Shown here: positions 27,754 to 39,154 of the stretch, piece by piece
Numbering within the stretch: position 1 is the first letter of the stretch
Layout of the letters: the number at the start of each line of letters is the position of its first letter
From: DASQJL01 sp036380835
GTDB lineage: Bacteria; Eisenbacteria; RBG-16-71-46; SZUA-252
Assembly: GCA_036380835.1 (NCBI GenBank)
Contig: DASVDZ010000081.1
Location: forward strand, 20,690 to 84,689
Length of the DNA stretch: 64,000 nt
Direction of reading: 5' to 3'
Program-made: the position numbers and the translations under genes
Notes under the pieces: model-generated
Seen by the model: the letters and a program-made list of their open reading frames with translations, nothing else
Told to the model about the DNA's origin: nothing
The model's database searches: none

Positions 27754-27775
27754 CGCGGGCCGCGACCGGCCCGCG
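27754..27775 (+). terminator. Possible terminator hairpin without T-run
   Basis: Perfect 8-base arms (27754-27761 and 27768-27775) with a six-base loop, just after the stop of the hypothetical gene and before the hom promoter. Confidence 0.4.
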
Positions 27776-27794
27776 CGCCGCCCGTTCCCCGCGT

Positions 27795-27823
27795 TTGACA
27801 CGCCCCCGACCGTCCAGTAGGTT
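27795..27823 (+). promoter_or_regulatory. Sigma-70-type promoter for hom-thrC-thrB-lysC, near-leaderless
   Basis: TTGACA (27795-27800), 17-base spacer, TAGGTT (27818-27823). The expected start of transcription is near 27830, about four bases before ATG 27834. Confidence 0.65.
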
Positions 27824-27833
27824 GGATCGCCTC

Positions 27834-29162
27834 ATGCCATCCCCCGTCCGCATCGGTCTCCTGGGCTGCGGCGTCGTGGGCGCGGGATTCCTCCGCCTGC
27901 TCGGCGAGCGCACGCGCGCGGCCGAGGACGCCGTCGGGGCGCCGCTCCGCGTGACGCGGCTCGCGGTGCGCGATCCGAAGAAGCGCCGGGCCGTCGACCT
28001 CGAGGGGGTCGACGTGACGACCGACCCGATGGAGGTGGCGGCGGCGGAGGACGTCGACCTCCTCGTCGAGCTGATGGGCGGCGCCGAGGCCTCCTACGCG
28101 CCGGTCAAGCGGGCGCTCGATCGCGGCGCCTCGGTCGTCAGCGCGAACAAGCACCTGCTCTCGATCCACGGACCCGAGCTCGAGGCGCTTGCCCGCGCCC
28201 GCGGCGTCGCGCTCCGATACGAAGCCTCGGTCGCCGGAGTGATCCCCGTGCTCCAGGCGCTCGATCACGGGCTTCGGACCGAGCGCTTCACCCTCCTGGT
28301 CGGGATCCTGAACGGGACCACCAACTACATCCTCTCCACGATGGAGCGCGAGGGGCGGGACTTCGGCGAGGCGCTCGAAGCGGCGCGCGAGCTCGGATTC
28401 GCGGAGGCCGACCCCACGCTCGACCTCTCGGGCGAGGACACGGCGCAGAAGCTCACGATCCTGGCGCGCCGCGCTTTCCGCGCCCCGGTGCCGCACGGAT
28501 CGATACCGACCGAGGGGATCGTCGGGATGGAGCTCGAGGACCTCCGCCAGGCCGACCGCTTCGGTTACGTGGTGAAGCTGCTCGGGATCGGAATGCGCAC
28601 CGACGAGGGGATCGACCTCCGCGTCCATCCGGCCTTCATCCCCAGGCGCTACCTCCTCGCCTCCGTCAGGGACGAGTTCAACGGCGTCTACCTTCGCGGC
28701 GACGCCTCGGGGTCGATGCTCCTCTACGGCAAGGGCGCGGGAGCGCTCCCGACCGGCCAGGCCGTGCTCGGCGACGTGCTCGCGGTCGCGCGCGAGATCC
28801 GCCTCCGCGAGGCGGCCGGCGCGGGGGCCGCGCCGCACGGCGGGCCGGAGCCGCGCGCGCGCGGCGGCGGCGACCGGCCGGAGGACGAGCGGCTGCCGTC
28901 CGACCTCGTTCGGACCAAGTACTACGTCCGCCTCCTGGTCGAGGACCAGCCGGGCGTCCTCGCCCAGATCGCGCACCGCCTCGGCGCCTCGCGGGTCAGC
29001 GTCGCGCAGATGTTCCAGGCGCCGGGGGTGCGCGGCGAGGCCTCGATCACCATCCTCACGCACGAGACCCGGGACCGCGAAGCCCGAGACGCGATCCAGG
29101 CGATCGCCTCGCTCCCCGCGGTGCGGAAGTCGCCGCGCGCGATCCGGATCTTCGACCTGTGA
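27834..29162 (+). CDS. hom: Homoserine dehydrogenase
   Basis: 442 residues. The NAD(P)-binding motif GLLGCGVVGAGFLRLL is at the N-terminus, followed by SVVSANKHLLS (catalytic-domain entry), LVGILNGTTNYILS and GFAEADPTLDLSGEDTAQKL, the homoserine dehydrogenase signature with catalytic Lys. A C-terminal ACT domain (about 365-442, YYVRLLVEDQPGVLAQIAHR) suggests feedback control by threonine. An Arg/Gly/Pro-rich linker of low complexity (about 325-355) joins the domains. It reduces aspartate semialdehyde to homoserine. This is the first gene of the operon and ends with a GTGA overlap onto thrC. Confidence 0.95.
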   Translation: MPSPVRIGLLGCGVVGAGFLRLLGERTRAAEDAVGAPLRVTRLAVRDPKKRRAVDLEGVDVTTDPMEVAAAEDVDLLVELMGGAEASYAPVKRALDRGASVVSANKHLLSIHGPELEALARARGVALRYEASVAGVIPVLQALDHGLRTERFTLLVGILNGTTNYILSTMEREGRDFGEALEAARELGFAEADPTLDLSGEDTAQKLTILARRAFRAPVPHGSIPTEGIVGMELEDLRQADRFGYVVKLLGIGMRTDEGIDLRVHPAFIPRRYLLASVRDEFNGVYLRGDASGSMLLYGKGAGALPTGQAVLGDVLAVAREIRLREAAGAGAAPHGGPEPRARGGGDRPEDERLPSDLVRTKYYVRLLVEDQPGVLAQIAHRLGASRVSVAQMFQAPGVRGEASITILTHETRDREARDAIQAIASLPAVRKSPRAIRIFDL

Positions 29163-30232
29163 CCCTCCGGGGCCCGGCTCCCTGGCGCGGGATCGTCCGC
29201 GAGTTCCGCGAGATCCTCCCGCCCGTCCCCGAGGACGCGATCGTCACGCTCCTCGAAGGGAACACGCCGCTCGTGCCCGCGCCCCGCCTCGCCGCGCGCC
29301 TCGGCGGCGGGATCGAGCTCTACCTCAAGGTCGAAGGGCAGAACCCGACCGGCTCGTTCAAGGATCGCGGCATGACCGTCGCCGTCTCGCGCGCGGTCGC
29401 GGCGGGGGTGAAGGCCGTCCTCTGCGCCTCGACCGGCAACACGTCGGCGTCGGCGGCGGCCTACGCCGCGCGGCGCGGGCTCCGCTGCGTCGTCGTGATC
29501 CCGGGCGGGCAGATCGCGCTCGGCAAGCTGGCGCAGGCGATGATCTACGGCGCCCACGTCGTGGCGGTGAAGGGGAATTTCGATCGCGCGCTCGAGATGG
29601 TGCGCGCGCTCGCGGACGAGGGAACGGTCGCCGTCGTGAACTCGATCAACCCCGACCGGATCGAAGGGCAGAAGACGATCGCGTACGAGATCGTCGCCGC
29701 GCTCGACGGCCGGGTCCCCGACGTCCACGCGCTCCCGGTCGGGAACGCGGGGAACATCACCGCCACCTGGAAGGGATACGTCGAGCGGGACCGGACCGAG
29801 GGCGGCGGCCGCCCGAGGATGCTCGGCTTCCAGGCCGAGGGGGCCGCGCCGATCGTGCGGGGCGAGCGCGTCCTCGAGCCGAAGACCCTCGCGACCGCGA
29901 TCAAGATCGGGAACCCGGCGTCCTGGGAAGGGGCGCTCCGGGCGCGAGACGAATCGGGAGGCCGGATCGAGATGGTCACGGACGACGAGATCGTGGCCGC
30001 CTACCGGCTCCTCGCCGAGCAGGAGGGCGTCTTCGTGGAGCCCGCGTCGGCCGCCGGCATCGCGGGGCTCCTCAAACAGGGCGCCTCGGGCGCGCTTCGC
30101 GGCGTTCGGCTCGCGGTCGCCACGGTCACCGGCCACGGCCTCAAGGACCCCGAGCGCGCCGTCCAGGTCTCGCCCGAGATCGAGACGGCGGAGGTCGACC
30201 TTGCCGCGCTCCGGAGGATCCTCGTCCCGTGA
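29159..30232 (+). CDS. thrC: Threonine synthase
   Basis: 357 residues from GTG 29159, overlapping the hom stop by four bases. It is a PLP fold-type II enzyme: LLEGNTPLVPA, then the PLP-lysine motif QNPTGSFKDRGMTVAVS, CASTGNTSASAAAYAA, and the phosphate-binding LPVGNAGNITATWKGY. The length fits the short bacterial threonine synthase class. It turns O-phosphohomoserine into threonine. The stop overlaps the thrB start by four bases, so translation of the three threonine genes is coupled. Confidence 0.95.
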   Translation: MTLRGPAPWRGIVREFREILPPVPEDAIVTLLEGNTPLVPAPRLAARLGGGIELYLKVEGQNPTGSFKDRGMTVAVSRAVAAGVKAVLCASTGNTSASAAAYAARRGLRCVVVIPGGQIALGKLAQAMIYGAHVVAVKGNFDRALEMVRALADEGTVAVVNSINPDRIEGQKTIAYEIVAALDGRVPDVHALPVGNAGNITATWKGYVERDRTEGGGRPRMLGFQAEGAAPIVRGERVLEPKTLATAIKIGNPASWEGALRARDESGGRIEMVTDDEIVAAYRLLAEQEGVFVEPASAAGIAGLLKQGASGALRGVRLAVATVTGHGLKDPERAVQVSPEIETAEVDLAALRRILVP

Positions 30233-31143
30233 TCCGCTGGAGCGCGACCGCGCCCGCGTCGACGTCGAATCTCGGTCCCGGGTTCGACTGTCTCGGCCTC
30301 GCGCTCCGGATCCCGCTCACGGTCACCGCGACTCGGATCCCCGAGGGATTCCGGATCGAGCGTCTCGGGGAGGGGGAGGACCTCGCCCTCGATCCGCATC
30401 GCGATTCGGTGCTCGGCGCGTACCGGCGCCTCTTCCGCGTCGCGGGGCGCCCGGTCCCCACGGTGGCGCTCCGCATCCGATCGTCGATTCCGGTGGCGCG
30501 CGGCCTCGGGTCGAGCGCGGCCGCGATCGTCGCGGGGCTCACGCTCGCGAACCACTGGATGCGGGGCCGCTTCGACCGGGACGCGCTCCTTCACGAAGCG
30601 ATCGCGATCGAGGGGCATCCGGACAACGTCTCGGCGTCGCTCCTGGGCGGGCTCACGCTCTCCCTCCCGACGGGCGGCGGGGCCGTGACGTCGCTCCCGC
30701 TCCCCGCGCCGCGCGGCCTCGGCATCACGCTCGTCGTGCCCGAGATCCGGGTGAGCACCGAGCAGGCGCGCGCCCTCCTTCCGGCGTCGATCGCGCTCCG
30801 CGACGCGGCCGCCAACACCGCCCGGGCGCTCGCGCTCCTCCACGCGCTTCGCGCGAAGCGCTTCGATCTCTTGGCCGACGCGCTCGAGGACGTGTACCAT
30901 GTGCCGCATCGCGCCCGCCTCATCCCCGCGTACGATCGCGTGGCCAAGGCGGGACGGAGCGCCGGCGCGTACGGCGTGACGATCAGCGGCAGCGGCCCCA
31001 CCCTCCTGGCGTTCCACGCGCCGGGCGCGGGCGGCCGCGTCGGCGCCGCCATGGTCCGCGCGTTCGCGCGCGCTCGCGTTCGCGCCCGCGCGATTCCGGG
31101 GCGGATCGACGCGCGCGGCGCCCGCGCCCGCACCCTACGGTAA
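30229..31143 (+). CDS. thrB: Homoserine kinase
   Basis: 304 residues from GTG 30229. GHMP kinase fold: ATAPASTSNLGPGFDCLGLAL at the N-terminus, the ATP-binding motif PVARGLGSSAAAIVAGL, EGHPDNVSASLLGG, and the C-terminal GHMP motif GVTISGSGPTLLAF. It phosphorylates homoserine at the hydroxyl for ThrC. The C-terminal tail is Arg/Ala-rich. The gene order hom-thrC-thrB with four-base overlaps gives the full branch from aspartate semialdehyde to threonine. Confidence 0.95.
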   Translation: MIRWSATAPASTSNLGPGFDCLGLALRIPLTVTATRIPEGFRIERLGEGEDLALDPHRDSVLGAYRRLFRVAGRPVPTVALRIRSSIPVARGLGSSAAAIVAGLTLANHWMRGRFDRDALLHEAIAIEGHPDNVSASLLGGLTLSLPTGGGAVTSLPLPAPRGLGITLVVPEIRVSTEQARALLPASIALRDAAANTARALALLHALRAKRFDLLADALEDVYHVPHRARLIPAYDRVAKAGRSAGAYGVTISGSGPTLLAFHAPGAGGRVGAAMVRAFARARVRARAIPGRIDARGARARTLR

Positions 31144-31160
31144 GGAGACCGGCACCCCCC

Positions 31161-32378
31161 TTGGCCTTGCTCGTCCAGAAGTACGGCGGCACCTCGGTCG
31201 GAACCCCCGAGCGGATCCAGGCCGTCGCCGACCGGATCGTGCGCACGCGGCGCCAGGGGACCGACCTCGTCGTCGTCGTCTCCGCGATGGGGGACGCGAC
31301 CGACGATCTCCTGGCGCTCGCCCGCAAGGTCTCCGCGCGGAGCCACCCTCGCGAGATGGACATGCTGCTGACGGCGGGGGAACGAATCTCCATGGCGCTC
31401 GTCTCGATGGCCGTGAACGACCTCGGCCAGGAGGCGGTCTCCTTCACCGGATCGCAGAGCGGCATCGTGACCGACACCTCGCACACCCGCGCGAAGATCC
31501 TGGAGGTGAAGGCCGACCGGATCCGCGAGGAGCTGAAACGCGGGCGCGTCGTGATCGTGGCGGGGTTCCAGGGGGTGAGCCGCGAGCGCGAGGTGACGAC
31601 GCTGGGGCGCGGCGGGTCGGATACGACCGCCGTGGCGCTCGCGGCGGCGCTCCACGCCGCGGAATGCGAGATCTACACCGACGTGGACGGGGTCTACACC
31701 GCCGATCCGCGGATCGTGCCCCAGGCCCGCAAGCTCCGCGCGCTCTCCTACGACGAGATGCTGGAGCTGGCCTCGCTGGGGGCGCGGGTGCTGCACAACC
31801 GCTCGGTCGAGATCGCGCGCCGGTTCGGCGTGCCGGTCCACGTGCGGTCCAGCTTCAACTGGAACGAGGGGACGCGCATCGTGAAGGGAGACTCGATGGA
31901 GCAGGTCGTCATTCGGGGCATCGCCCACGATCCCGACGTGGCCAAGGTGGCGCTGCTGGGCGTTCCCGACCGGCCCGGCGTCGCGGCCGAGATCTTCCGC
32001 GCCGTGGGCGGCCAGGGGGTGAACGTCCGGATGATCGTGCAGGCGAGCGGGGCGGAGGGAAAGAACGACGTGACGTTCGCGGTCGGCACGCACGACGCGC
32101 AGTCGGTGCTGCCGATCGTCGAGGCGATGCGTCAGAAGCTGGGGGCCCGGGCGTTCGTCTACGACCCGGACGTGGCGATTCTCTCGGTCGTGGGCGAGGG
32201 GCTGGCCACTTCACCGGGCACCGCGGGGCAGGTGTTCGAGGCGCTCGCGAAGGCGGGCGTCAACATCGAGCTGATCAGCACGTCGTCGATCACCATCACC
32301 TGCATCGTGCGCCAGTCCGACGCGGAGCGTGCGGTGCGCTCGCTGCACGAGGCGCTGGAGCTCGAACGGGAGCCGTAG
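31161..32378 (+). CDS. lysC: Aspartate kinase (monofunctional, LysC type)
   Basis: 405 residues from TTG 31161, AAGGAG lying 13 bases upstream (a second TTG six bases further is also possible). The kinase domain starts LVQKYGGTSVGTPERI and contains FTGSQSGIVTD, LGRGGSDTTAVALAAAL and EIYTDVDGVYTADPRIV. Two ACT domains follow (about 265-335 and 345-405; LLGVPDRPGVAAEIF, ILSVVGEGL). It catalyses the first step, aspartate to aspartyl phosphate. In the alpha2-beta2 class, the beta subunit starts inside the gene; here Met246 has its own ribosome site. The gene is 17 bases after thrB. Confidence 0.95.
   Translation: MALLVQKYGGTSVGTPERIQAVADRIVRTRRQGTDLVVVVSAMGDATDDLLALARKVSARSHPREMDMLLTAGERISMALVSMAVNDLGQEAVSFTGSQSGIVTDTSHTRAKILEVKADRIREELKRGRVVIVAGFQGVSREREVTTLGRGGSDTTAVALAAALHAAECEIYTDVDGVYTADPRIVPQARKLRALSYDEMLELASLGARVLHNRSVEIARRFGVPVHVRSSFNWNEGTRIVKGDSMEQVVIRGIAHDPDVAKVALLGVPDRPGVAAEIFRAVGGQGVNVRMIVQASGAEGKNDVTFAVGTHDAQSVLPIVEAMRQKLGARAFVYDPDVAILSVVGEGLATSPGTAGQVFEALAKAGVNIELISTSSITITCIVRQSDAERAVRSLHEALELEREP
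31884..31898 (+). promoter_or_regulatory. Internal ribosome site and start for a lysC beta subunit
   Basis: AAGGGA (31884-31889), six bases, then ATG 31896, which is in frame at codon 246. The product would begin MEQVVIRGIAHD and hold only the two ACT domains (160 residues). Bacillus subtilis and Corynebacterium LysC use an internal start at the equivalent place. Confidence 0.5.
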
Positions 32379-32397
32379 CGCGCGTCATGGGAGCGCC

Positions 32398-33150
32398 ATG
32401 GAGTTCAAGGACAAGCCATCGAGGCTCAGGCGCGGCGCCGCGCCGCCCGACGAGCGCGCGAGCCTATTCTTCCTCGCCGTCGCGTCGGCGCTCCACGCCG
32501 CGATCCTCCTCTTCTTCGTGAGCTGGGTGAAGGCGCCGATCGACGTGGCGCTGCCCGGCTCGAGCGGCCCGTCCGTGCCGCGGATGCGCCTGGTCCACCT
32601 CTCGCCCCTCCGGACGTTCCCCTCGGCGGAGGCCGCGGCGCCCGAGGCCGTCCAGGCGCGTCCCAAGCCCGCGCTCATCAAGCGCTACACGCCGGGCGCG
32701 AGGATCGAGGTGAAGCCGGAGCGCGGCCCGGCGCGGAAGAGCGCGAACGACGAATCGAAGACGGCCTCGCGCGAGGTCGCGCCCGCGCCGCAGGCCGATC
32801 TGATGCCGCGCTGGTGGTCGCCCGATTCGTCGCGCGCGGTCGGAGTGCGCACCGAGGGGGACTTCCGCTTCGCGTACTACCTCGCCGCGATCCGGAACAA
32901 GATCGGCTCCCGCTGGGTTCCACCTCCGGGGATCGACGCGCGCGGTCGCGTCGTGCACGCCACGCTCTACTTCCGAATCGGGCGCGACGGCCAAATTTCT
33001 GTCGCGCAAATCGAGAACTCGTCGGGCAATCCGTTCTTCGACCAGACCGCCATGCGGGCCCTGCTGGCCGCCACGCCCCTCCCGCCCTTGCCGGCGGGCT
33101 ACGACAACGACTGGCTGGGAGTCCACTTTGGCTTCGACTATCAGCAGTAG
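32398..33150 (+). CDS. TonB/TolA-family energy transducer
   Basis: 250 residues from ATG 32398. A short basic cytoplasmic end, one membrane helix at about 22-45 (LFFLAVASALHAAILLFFVS), a Pro/Lys/Ala-rich periplasmic spacer and a TonB C-terminal domain from about residue 155 (IRNKIGSRWVPPPG ... GQISVAQIENSSGNPFFDQT). Position directly before tolB-pal-cpoB argues for the TolA role in the Tol-Pal system, which uses the proton gradient to hold the outer membrane to the wall during division. No tolQ or tolR is next to it; the preceding gene is lysC. Confidence 0.78.
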   Translation: MEFKDKPSRLRRGAAPPDERASLFFLAVASALHAAILLFFVSWVKAPIDVALPGSSGPSVPRMRLVHLSPLRTFPSAEAAAPEAVQARPKPALIKRYTPGARIEVKPERGPARKSANDESKTASREVAPAPQADLMPRWWSPDSSRAVGVRTEGDFRFAYYLAAIRNKIGSRWVPPPGIDARGRVVHATLYFRIGRDGQISVAQIENSSGNPFFDQTAMRALLAATPLPPLPAGYDNDWLGVHFGFDYQQ

Positions 33151-34438
33151 CGTCCGGCGCGGCGCGGCCGCGCTCCTCGCCGGCCTCCTCGCCGCCGCGC
33201 CCGCCGCGGCGCCGACCGCGGTCGCCCAGACCGACGTCCGGATCGGCGTCAAGGCCTCCGGGACGGTCAAGTCGCCGCTCCTCCTCGCCACGTTCCGCGC
33301 CTCGGGCGCCGCCGCGGGCGCCGCCACCGACGCGCGGGCCGTCGCGCGCCGCGACTTCGACCTCTCGGGCGTGTTCGCCGTGGCCGACGTCGACCCGCTC
33401 GACAAGAAGCTCGAGCCCGACCCCTCGCTCCAAGGCACCGTGCGCGTCGAGGGGACGGTGGAGGCCTCAGCCGGCGGCTTCCGGTTCACGGGGGAGGTCT
33501 TCGACCTCGCGACCGCCGAGTCGGTGCTTCGGCGCGCCTACCCCTTCACGCGGGAGACGGCGCGGATCACGATGCATCGGTTCGTGGACGACGTGCTCGA
33601 GCAGCTGACCGGGGAGCGCGGGATCTGCGAGACCCAGGTCGCGTTCGTCCGGGAGACGGGGCGGATCGAGGAGATCTGGGTCATGGACTACGACGGCGCG
33701 AATCCGAGGCAGATCACGCACGACCGGACGATCGCGCTCTCGCCCGCCTGGGCGCCCTGGGGCACCGAGCTCGCGTTCACGACGTACAAGCGGGGGAACC
33801 CGGACCTCTACCTCTTCGACCTGCACCGCGGCGCGTCGTATCCGTTCTCGACGCGGCCGGGCCCGAACATCGCCCCCTCCTACTCCCCCGACGGCAAGTG
33901 GATCGCGTGCGCGCTCTACCGCGACGGGAACTCCGAGATCTACCTGATCAGCCGGGACGCGCAGACCGCGCGCCGCCTGACGCGGAACGACCGGATCGAT
34001 TCGTCGCCGTCGTTCAGTCCCACGGGCCGCGAGATCGTCTTCTCGTCCGACCGCTCCGGGTCGCCGCAGATCTACGTGATGGACGCCGACGGCGTGAACC
34101 AGCGGCTCCTCACGCTGGAGGGGAAGTACAACGACTCGCCGCGCTGGTCGCCGAAGGGGGACAAGATCGCGTACGCGGCGCGCCACGACGGATGGTTCGA
34201 CGTGGTCGTGATGGATTCGGACGGCCAGAACCCCGTCCAGATCACCTCCAACGCGGGGCACAACGAGAATCCCCAGTGGTCGGCGGATGGGCGAAAGATC
34301 TACTTCTCGAGCAGCCGTTCCGGGCGGAGGCAGATCTACGTCATGAACGCCGACGGAAGCGACGTCGTCCAGCTCACCCAGGGGGACGAGTGCTTCAATC
34401 CCGCGGCCGGCCCGAGGCCCCGCGGGTCGGTGAAGTAG
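33128..34438 (+). CDS. tolB: Tol-Pal system beta-propeller protein TolB
   Basis: 436 residues from TTG 33128, overlapping the previous gene by 23 bases. A signal peptide (about 1-34) is followed by the TolB N-terminal domain (36-160) and a six-bladed propeller (165-430) made of PD40/WD40-like blades, each with a version of SYSPDGKWIACALYRDGNSE or 'WSPKGDKIAYAARHDG'. It works in the periplasm as the link between TolA and the Pal lipoprotein. The C-terminal tail is short. All blades look intact. Confidence 0.9.
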   Translation: MASTISSSVRRGAAALLAGLLAAAPAAAPTAVAQTDVRIGVKASGTVKSPLLLATFRASGAAAGAATDARAVARRDFDLSGVFAVADVDPLDKKLEPDPSLQGTVRVEGTVEASAGGFRFTGEVFDLATAESVLRRAYPFTRETARITMHRFVDDVLEQLTGERGICETQVAFVRETGRIEEIWVMDYDGANPRQITHDRTIALSPAWAPWGTELAFTTYKRGNPDLYLFDLHRGASYPFSTRPGPNIAPSYSPDGKWIACALYRDGNSEIYLISRDAQTARRLTRNDRIDSSPSFSPTGREIVFSSDRSGSPQIYVMDADGVNQRLLTLEGKYNDSPRWSPKGDKIAYAARHDGWFDVVVMDSDGQNPVQITSNAGHNENPQWSADGRKIYFSSSRSGRRQIYVMNADGSDVVQLTQGDECFNPAAGPRPRGSVK

Positions 34439-34449
34439 CCTTCGGACCA

Positions 34450-34478
34450 TTGACGCTTCCGGGGAGCTGTGGTAGGGT
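34450..34478 (+). promoter_or_regulatory. Sigma-70-type promoter for pal
   Basis: TTGACG (34450-34455), 17-base spacer, TAGGGT (34473-34478). The first 13 bases (TTGACGCTTCCGG) are identical to those of the promoter at 38476. Confidence 0.55.
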
Positions 34479-34537
34479 GTCGAAGGTGCCGGAAGTCGTT
34501 GCGGCAAAACAATCTGACACGATTGGAGGACCGCACC

Positions 34538-35059
34538 ATGCGCCGAAAGCCAAGGATAGCGACGCTCGTTCTCGCGGGGGCCACCCTCGCGCTGACGGTG
34601 GCTCTGGGATGCGCTTCGAGGAAGCAGGTGACGACCGCCACGCCGGAGCCGACCCCGCCCCCGCCGACCGAGACGCCCGCGCCGCCGCAGGAGACCGCCC
34701 CGCCGCCGCCGCCGGCCGAGCAGCCGACGATGGCCCTCGAAGACGCCTTCTTCGACTTCGACGACGCGTCGCTTCGGCAGGACGCCAAGTCCGCGCTCGA
34801 GGGCGACGCGAAGTACCTCGAGAAGAACTCGAGCGCCAACGTCGTCATCGAGGGACACTGCGACGAGCGCGGATCGGTGGAGTACAACCTCGCGCTGGGC
34901 GAGAAGCGGGCCCGCGCCGCGAAGGACTACCTCGTCTCCTACGGGATCCCGGCCAACCGCATGACGACCATCTCCTACGGCAAGGAGCGGCCGTTCGATC
35001 CGGGCCACTCCGAGGACGCCTGGTCCAAGAACCGACGCGCCCATTTCGTGCCGAAATGA
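34538..35059 (+). CDS. pal: Peptidoglycan-associated lipoprotein Pal (OmpA-like)
   Basis: 173 residues. Lipoprotein signal peptide with lipobox ALGC (Cys25), then a long Pro/Thr/Glu-rich linker (about 33-65), then an OmpA-C peptidoglycan-binding domain (70-173). In it, IEGHCDERGSVEYNLALGEK and RAAKDYLVSYGI hold the Asp and Arg that bind diaminopimelate. AFFDFDDASLRQDA marks the domain start. Pal anchors the outer membrane to the cell wall and is bound by TolB. The start overlaps nothing; the stop overlaps cpoB by four bases. Confidence 0.93.
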   Translation: MRRKPRIATLVLAGATLALTVALGCASRKQVTTATPEPTPPPPTETPAPPQETAPPPPPAEQPTMALEDAFFDFDDASLRQDAKSALEGDAKYLEKNSSANVVIEGHCDERGSVEYNLALGEKRARAAKDYLVSYGIPANRMTTISYGKERPFDPGHSEDAWSKNRRAHFVPK

Positions 35060-35835
35060 ACCGGCGGCGCCGAACCCGTTCGATCGTCGTTCTCCTGGCC
35101 TCGGCCGGCGCGCTCGTCGCGCTGGCCGGGCCGGGGTGCGCCCCGGGCGGCTACTACAACCAGAGCCAGAGCGCGCTCGACAGCCTCCTGACCTCGCAGG
35201 CCGATCTGATGCGCCGCGTGGACCGCCTCGACAAGAAGGTCGACACGACGCGCGAGAACGTGCAGGCCTCGCGCGCCAGCGCCGACTCGCGCCTCGGGGA
35301 GCTGACGCAGCGGATGGACGTGATGGAGGGAAAGCTCGAGGCCTCCGGCATCCGCTTCAGCGAGCTGGCGCAGAAGGTCGACACGGTGAAGCAGAAGATC
35401 TCCTCCGCCGACAGCGCGCGCGTCGCGCAGGGTCTCGCCCCCCGCGACACGACGGGCATTCCCGATCCGGAGGCCGCGTACCAGGCCGCCTACTCCGACA
35501 TCGCGTCGGGGCGCTACGATCTCGCCCGCCAGGCCTTCCAGCAGTACCTCGCCCACTATCCGGATACCGAGGAGTCCGACAACGCCCAGTACTGGATCGG
35601 CGAGTGCGCCTACGCGACGGGCGACTTCCAGGGGGCGATCGTGGGATTCGAGCGGGTCGTCCTCCACTACCCGAAGGGGGACAAGGTCCCCGCGGCGCTG
35701 TTCAAGATCGGCGTCTCCCACGCGCGGCTCGGCCACAACGAGGACGCGAAGAAGTACTTCCGCATGGTGATCCAGAGGTTTCCGAGGAGTCCCGAGGCCT
35801 CCCTCGCGAAGGAGCGGCTGAGCCAGATCCCGTAA
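35056..35835 (+). CDS. cpoB: Tol-Pal-associated TPR protein CpoB (YbgF)
   Basis: 259 residues. N-terminal signal with a possible lipidation Cys at residue 28 (AGPGC), then a coiled coil (about 45-130, including SRLGELTQRMDVMEGKLEAS), then three TPR repeats (about 140-259, AAYSDIASGRYDLARQAFQQ, NAQYWIGECAYATGDFQGAI). CpoB coordinates outer-membrane constriction with cell-wall synthesis through TolA and PBP1B in Escherichia coli. The ATGA overlap with pal confirms co-translation. The lipobox is unusual for this protein, so the Cys could also be incidental. Confidence 0.9.
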   Translation: MNRRRRTRSIVVLLASAGALVALAGPGCAPGGYYNQSQSALDSLLTSQADLMRRVDRLDKKVDTTRENVQASRASADSRLGELTQRMDVMEGKLEASGIRFSELAQKVDTVKQKISSADSARVAQGLAPRDTTGIPDPEAAYQAAYSDIASGRYDLARQAFQQYLAHYPDTEESDNAQYWIGECAYATGDFQGAIVGFERVVLHYPKGDKVPAALFKIGVSHARLGHNEDAKKYFRMVIQRFPRSPEASLAKERLSQIP

Positions 35836-35860
35836 CCCCCGCCGCCCGGACGGTTGCCGC

Positions 35861-38475
<2,615 letters not shown>

Positions 38476-38479
<4 letters not shown>

Positions 38480-38504
38480 CGCTTCCGGAGCGCGGAAGTA
38501 GCGT
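38476..38504 (+). promoter_or_regulatory. Sigma-70-type promoter overlapping the clpB stop codon
   Basis: TTGACG (38476-38481), 17-base spacer, TAGCGT (38499-38504). The clpB TGA (38477-38479) is part of the -35 box. It serves the IIA gene at 38580. Confidence 0.55.
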
Positions 38505-38579
38505 GGCGGTTCGCCAATTTCCGGAGAATCCGCAGCTTACGTCGCCTCCCGCCGGTCCGGCCGGTGATCCGGGGTCGCC

Positions 38580-39044
38580 ATGCGCCTGTCCGAGCTGATC
38601 AACGAACAATCGGTGCGGCTCTCGCTCGAAGCGCGCGAGAAGGAAGCGTGCATCAAGGAGCTGGTCCAGCTCCTCGAATCGGCGCACGGCGTCAACACCA
38701 AGGGCGAGATCCTGAGCAAGGTGCTGCAGCGCGAGTCGATGATGTCGACCGGGATCGGCAACGGCGTCGCGATCCCGCACGGCAAGACGCGGCTCCTCGA
38801 TCACCTGGTGGCCGCCTGCGGCGTCTCTCCCGCCGGGATCGACTTCGATTCCATGGACGGAGAGCCGGCGACCCTGTTCATCCTCCTCGTCTCCCCCGAG
38901 AGCCTCCGCGGCCCCCACGTGAAGGCGCTGGCGAACGTTTCGCGGCTCCTCAAGGAGGAGTCGGTTCGGGCCGCGCTCCGGCAGTGCGGGTCCCCCTCGG
39001 AGTTCCTGGCGACCCTGCGCGACGCCGAGCAGCGATATCTGTAG
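38580..39044 (+). CDS. PTS IIA-type protein (PtsN/fructose class)
   Basis: 154 residues. A PTS EIIA type-2 domain covers the whole protein; the phospho-acceptor His lies in STGIGNGVAIPHGKTRLLDH, and LFILLVSPESLRGPHVKALA follows. With no fused HPr, IIB or IIC domain and no sugar transporter near, it resembles PtsN (nitrogen-related IIA), which acts in regulation more than in transport. It has its own promoter overlapping the clpB end. The start ATG 38580 has no strong ribosome site. Confidence 0.82.
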   Translation: MRLSELINEQSVRLSLEAREKEACIKELVQLLESAHGVNTKGEILSKVLQRESMMSTGIGNGVAIPHGKTRLLDHLVAACGVSPAGIDFDSMDGEPATLFILLVSPESLRGPHVKALANVSRLLKEESVRAALRQCGSPSEFLATLRDAEQRYL

Positions 39045-39077
39045 CGCGCCGGTGGCCGGAGGGCCTGTAACGGCCGG

Positions 39078-39107
39078 TTGACGCCGCGTAGGGGGGCTTG
39101 GTACCGT
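39078..39107 (+). promoter_or_regulatory. Sigma-70-type promoter for the propeller lipoprotein
   Basis: TTGACG (39078-39083), 18-base spacer, TACCGT (39102-39107). Confidence 0.45.
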
Positions 39108-39154
39108 TCCCCTCGTTCCACGCCGCGTCCCCCAGAAAGGAGTATTTCCCTTCC

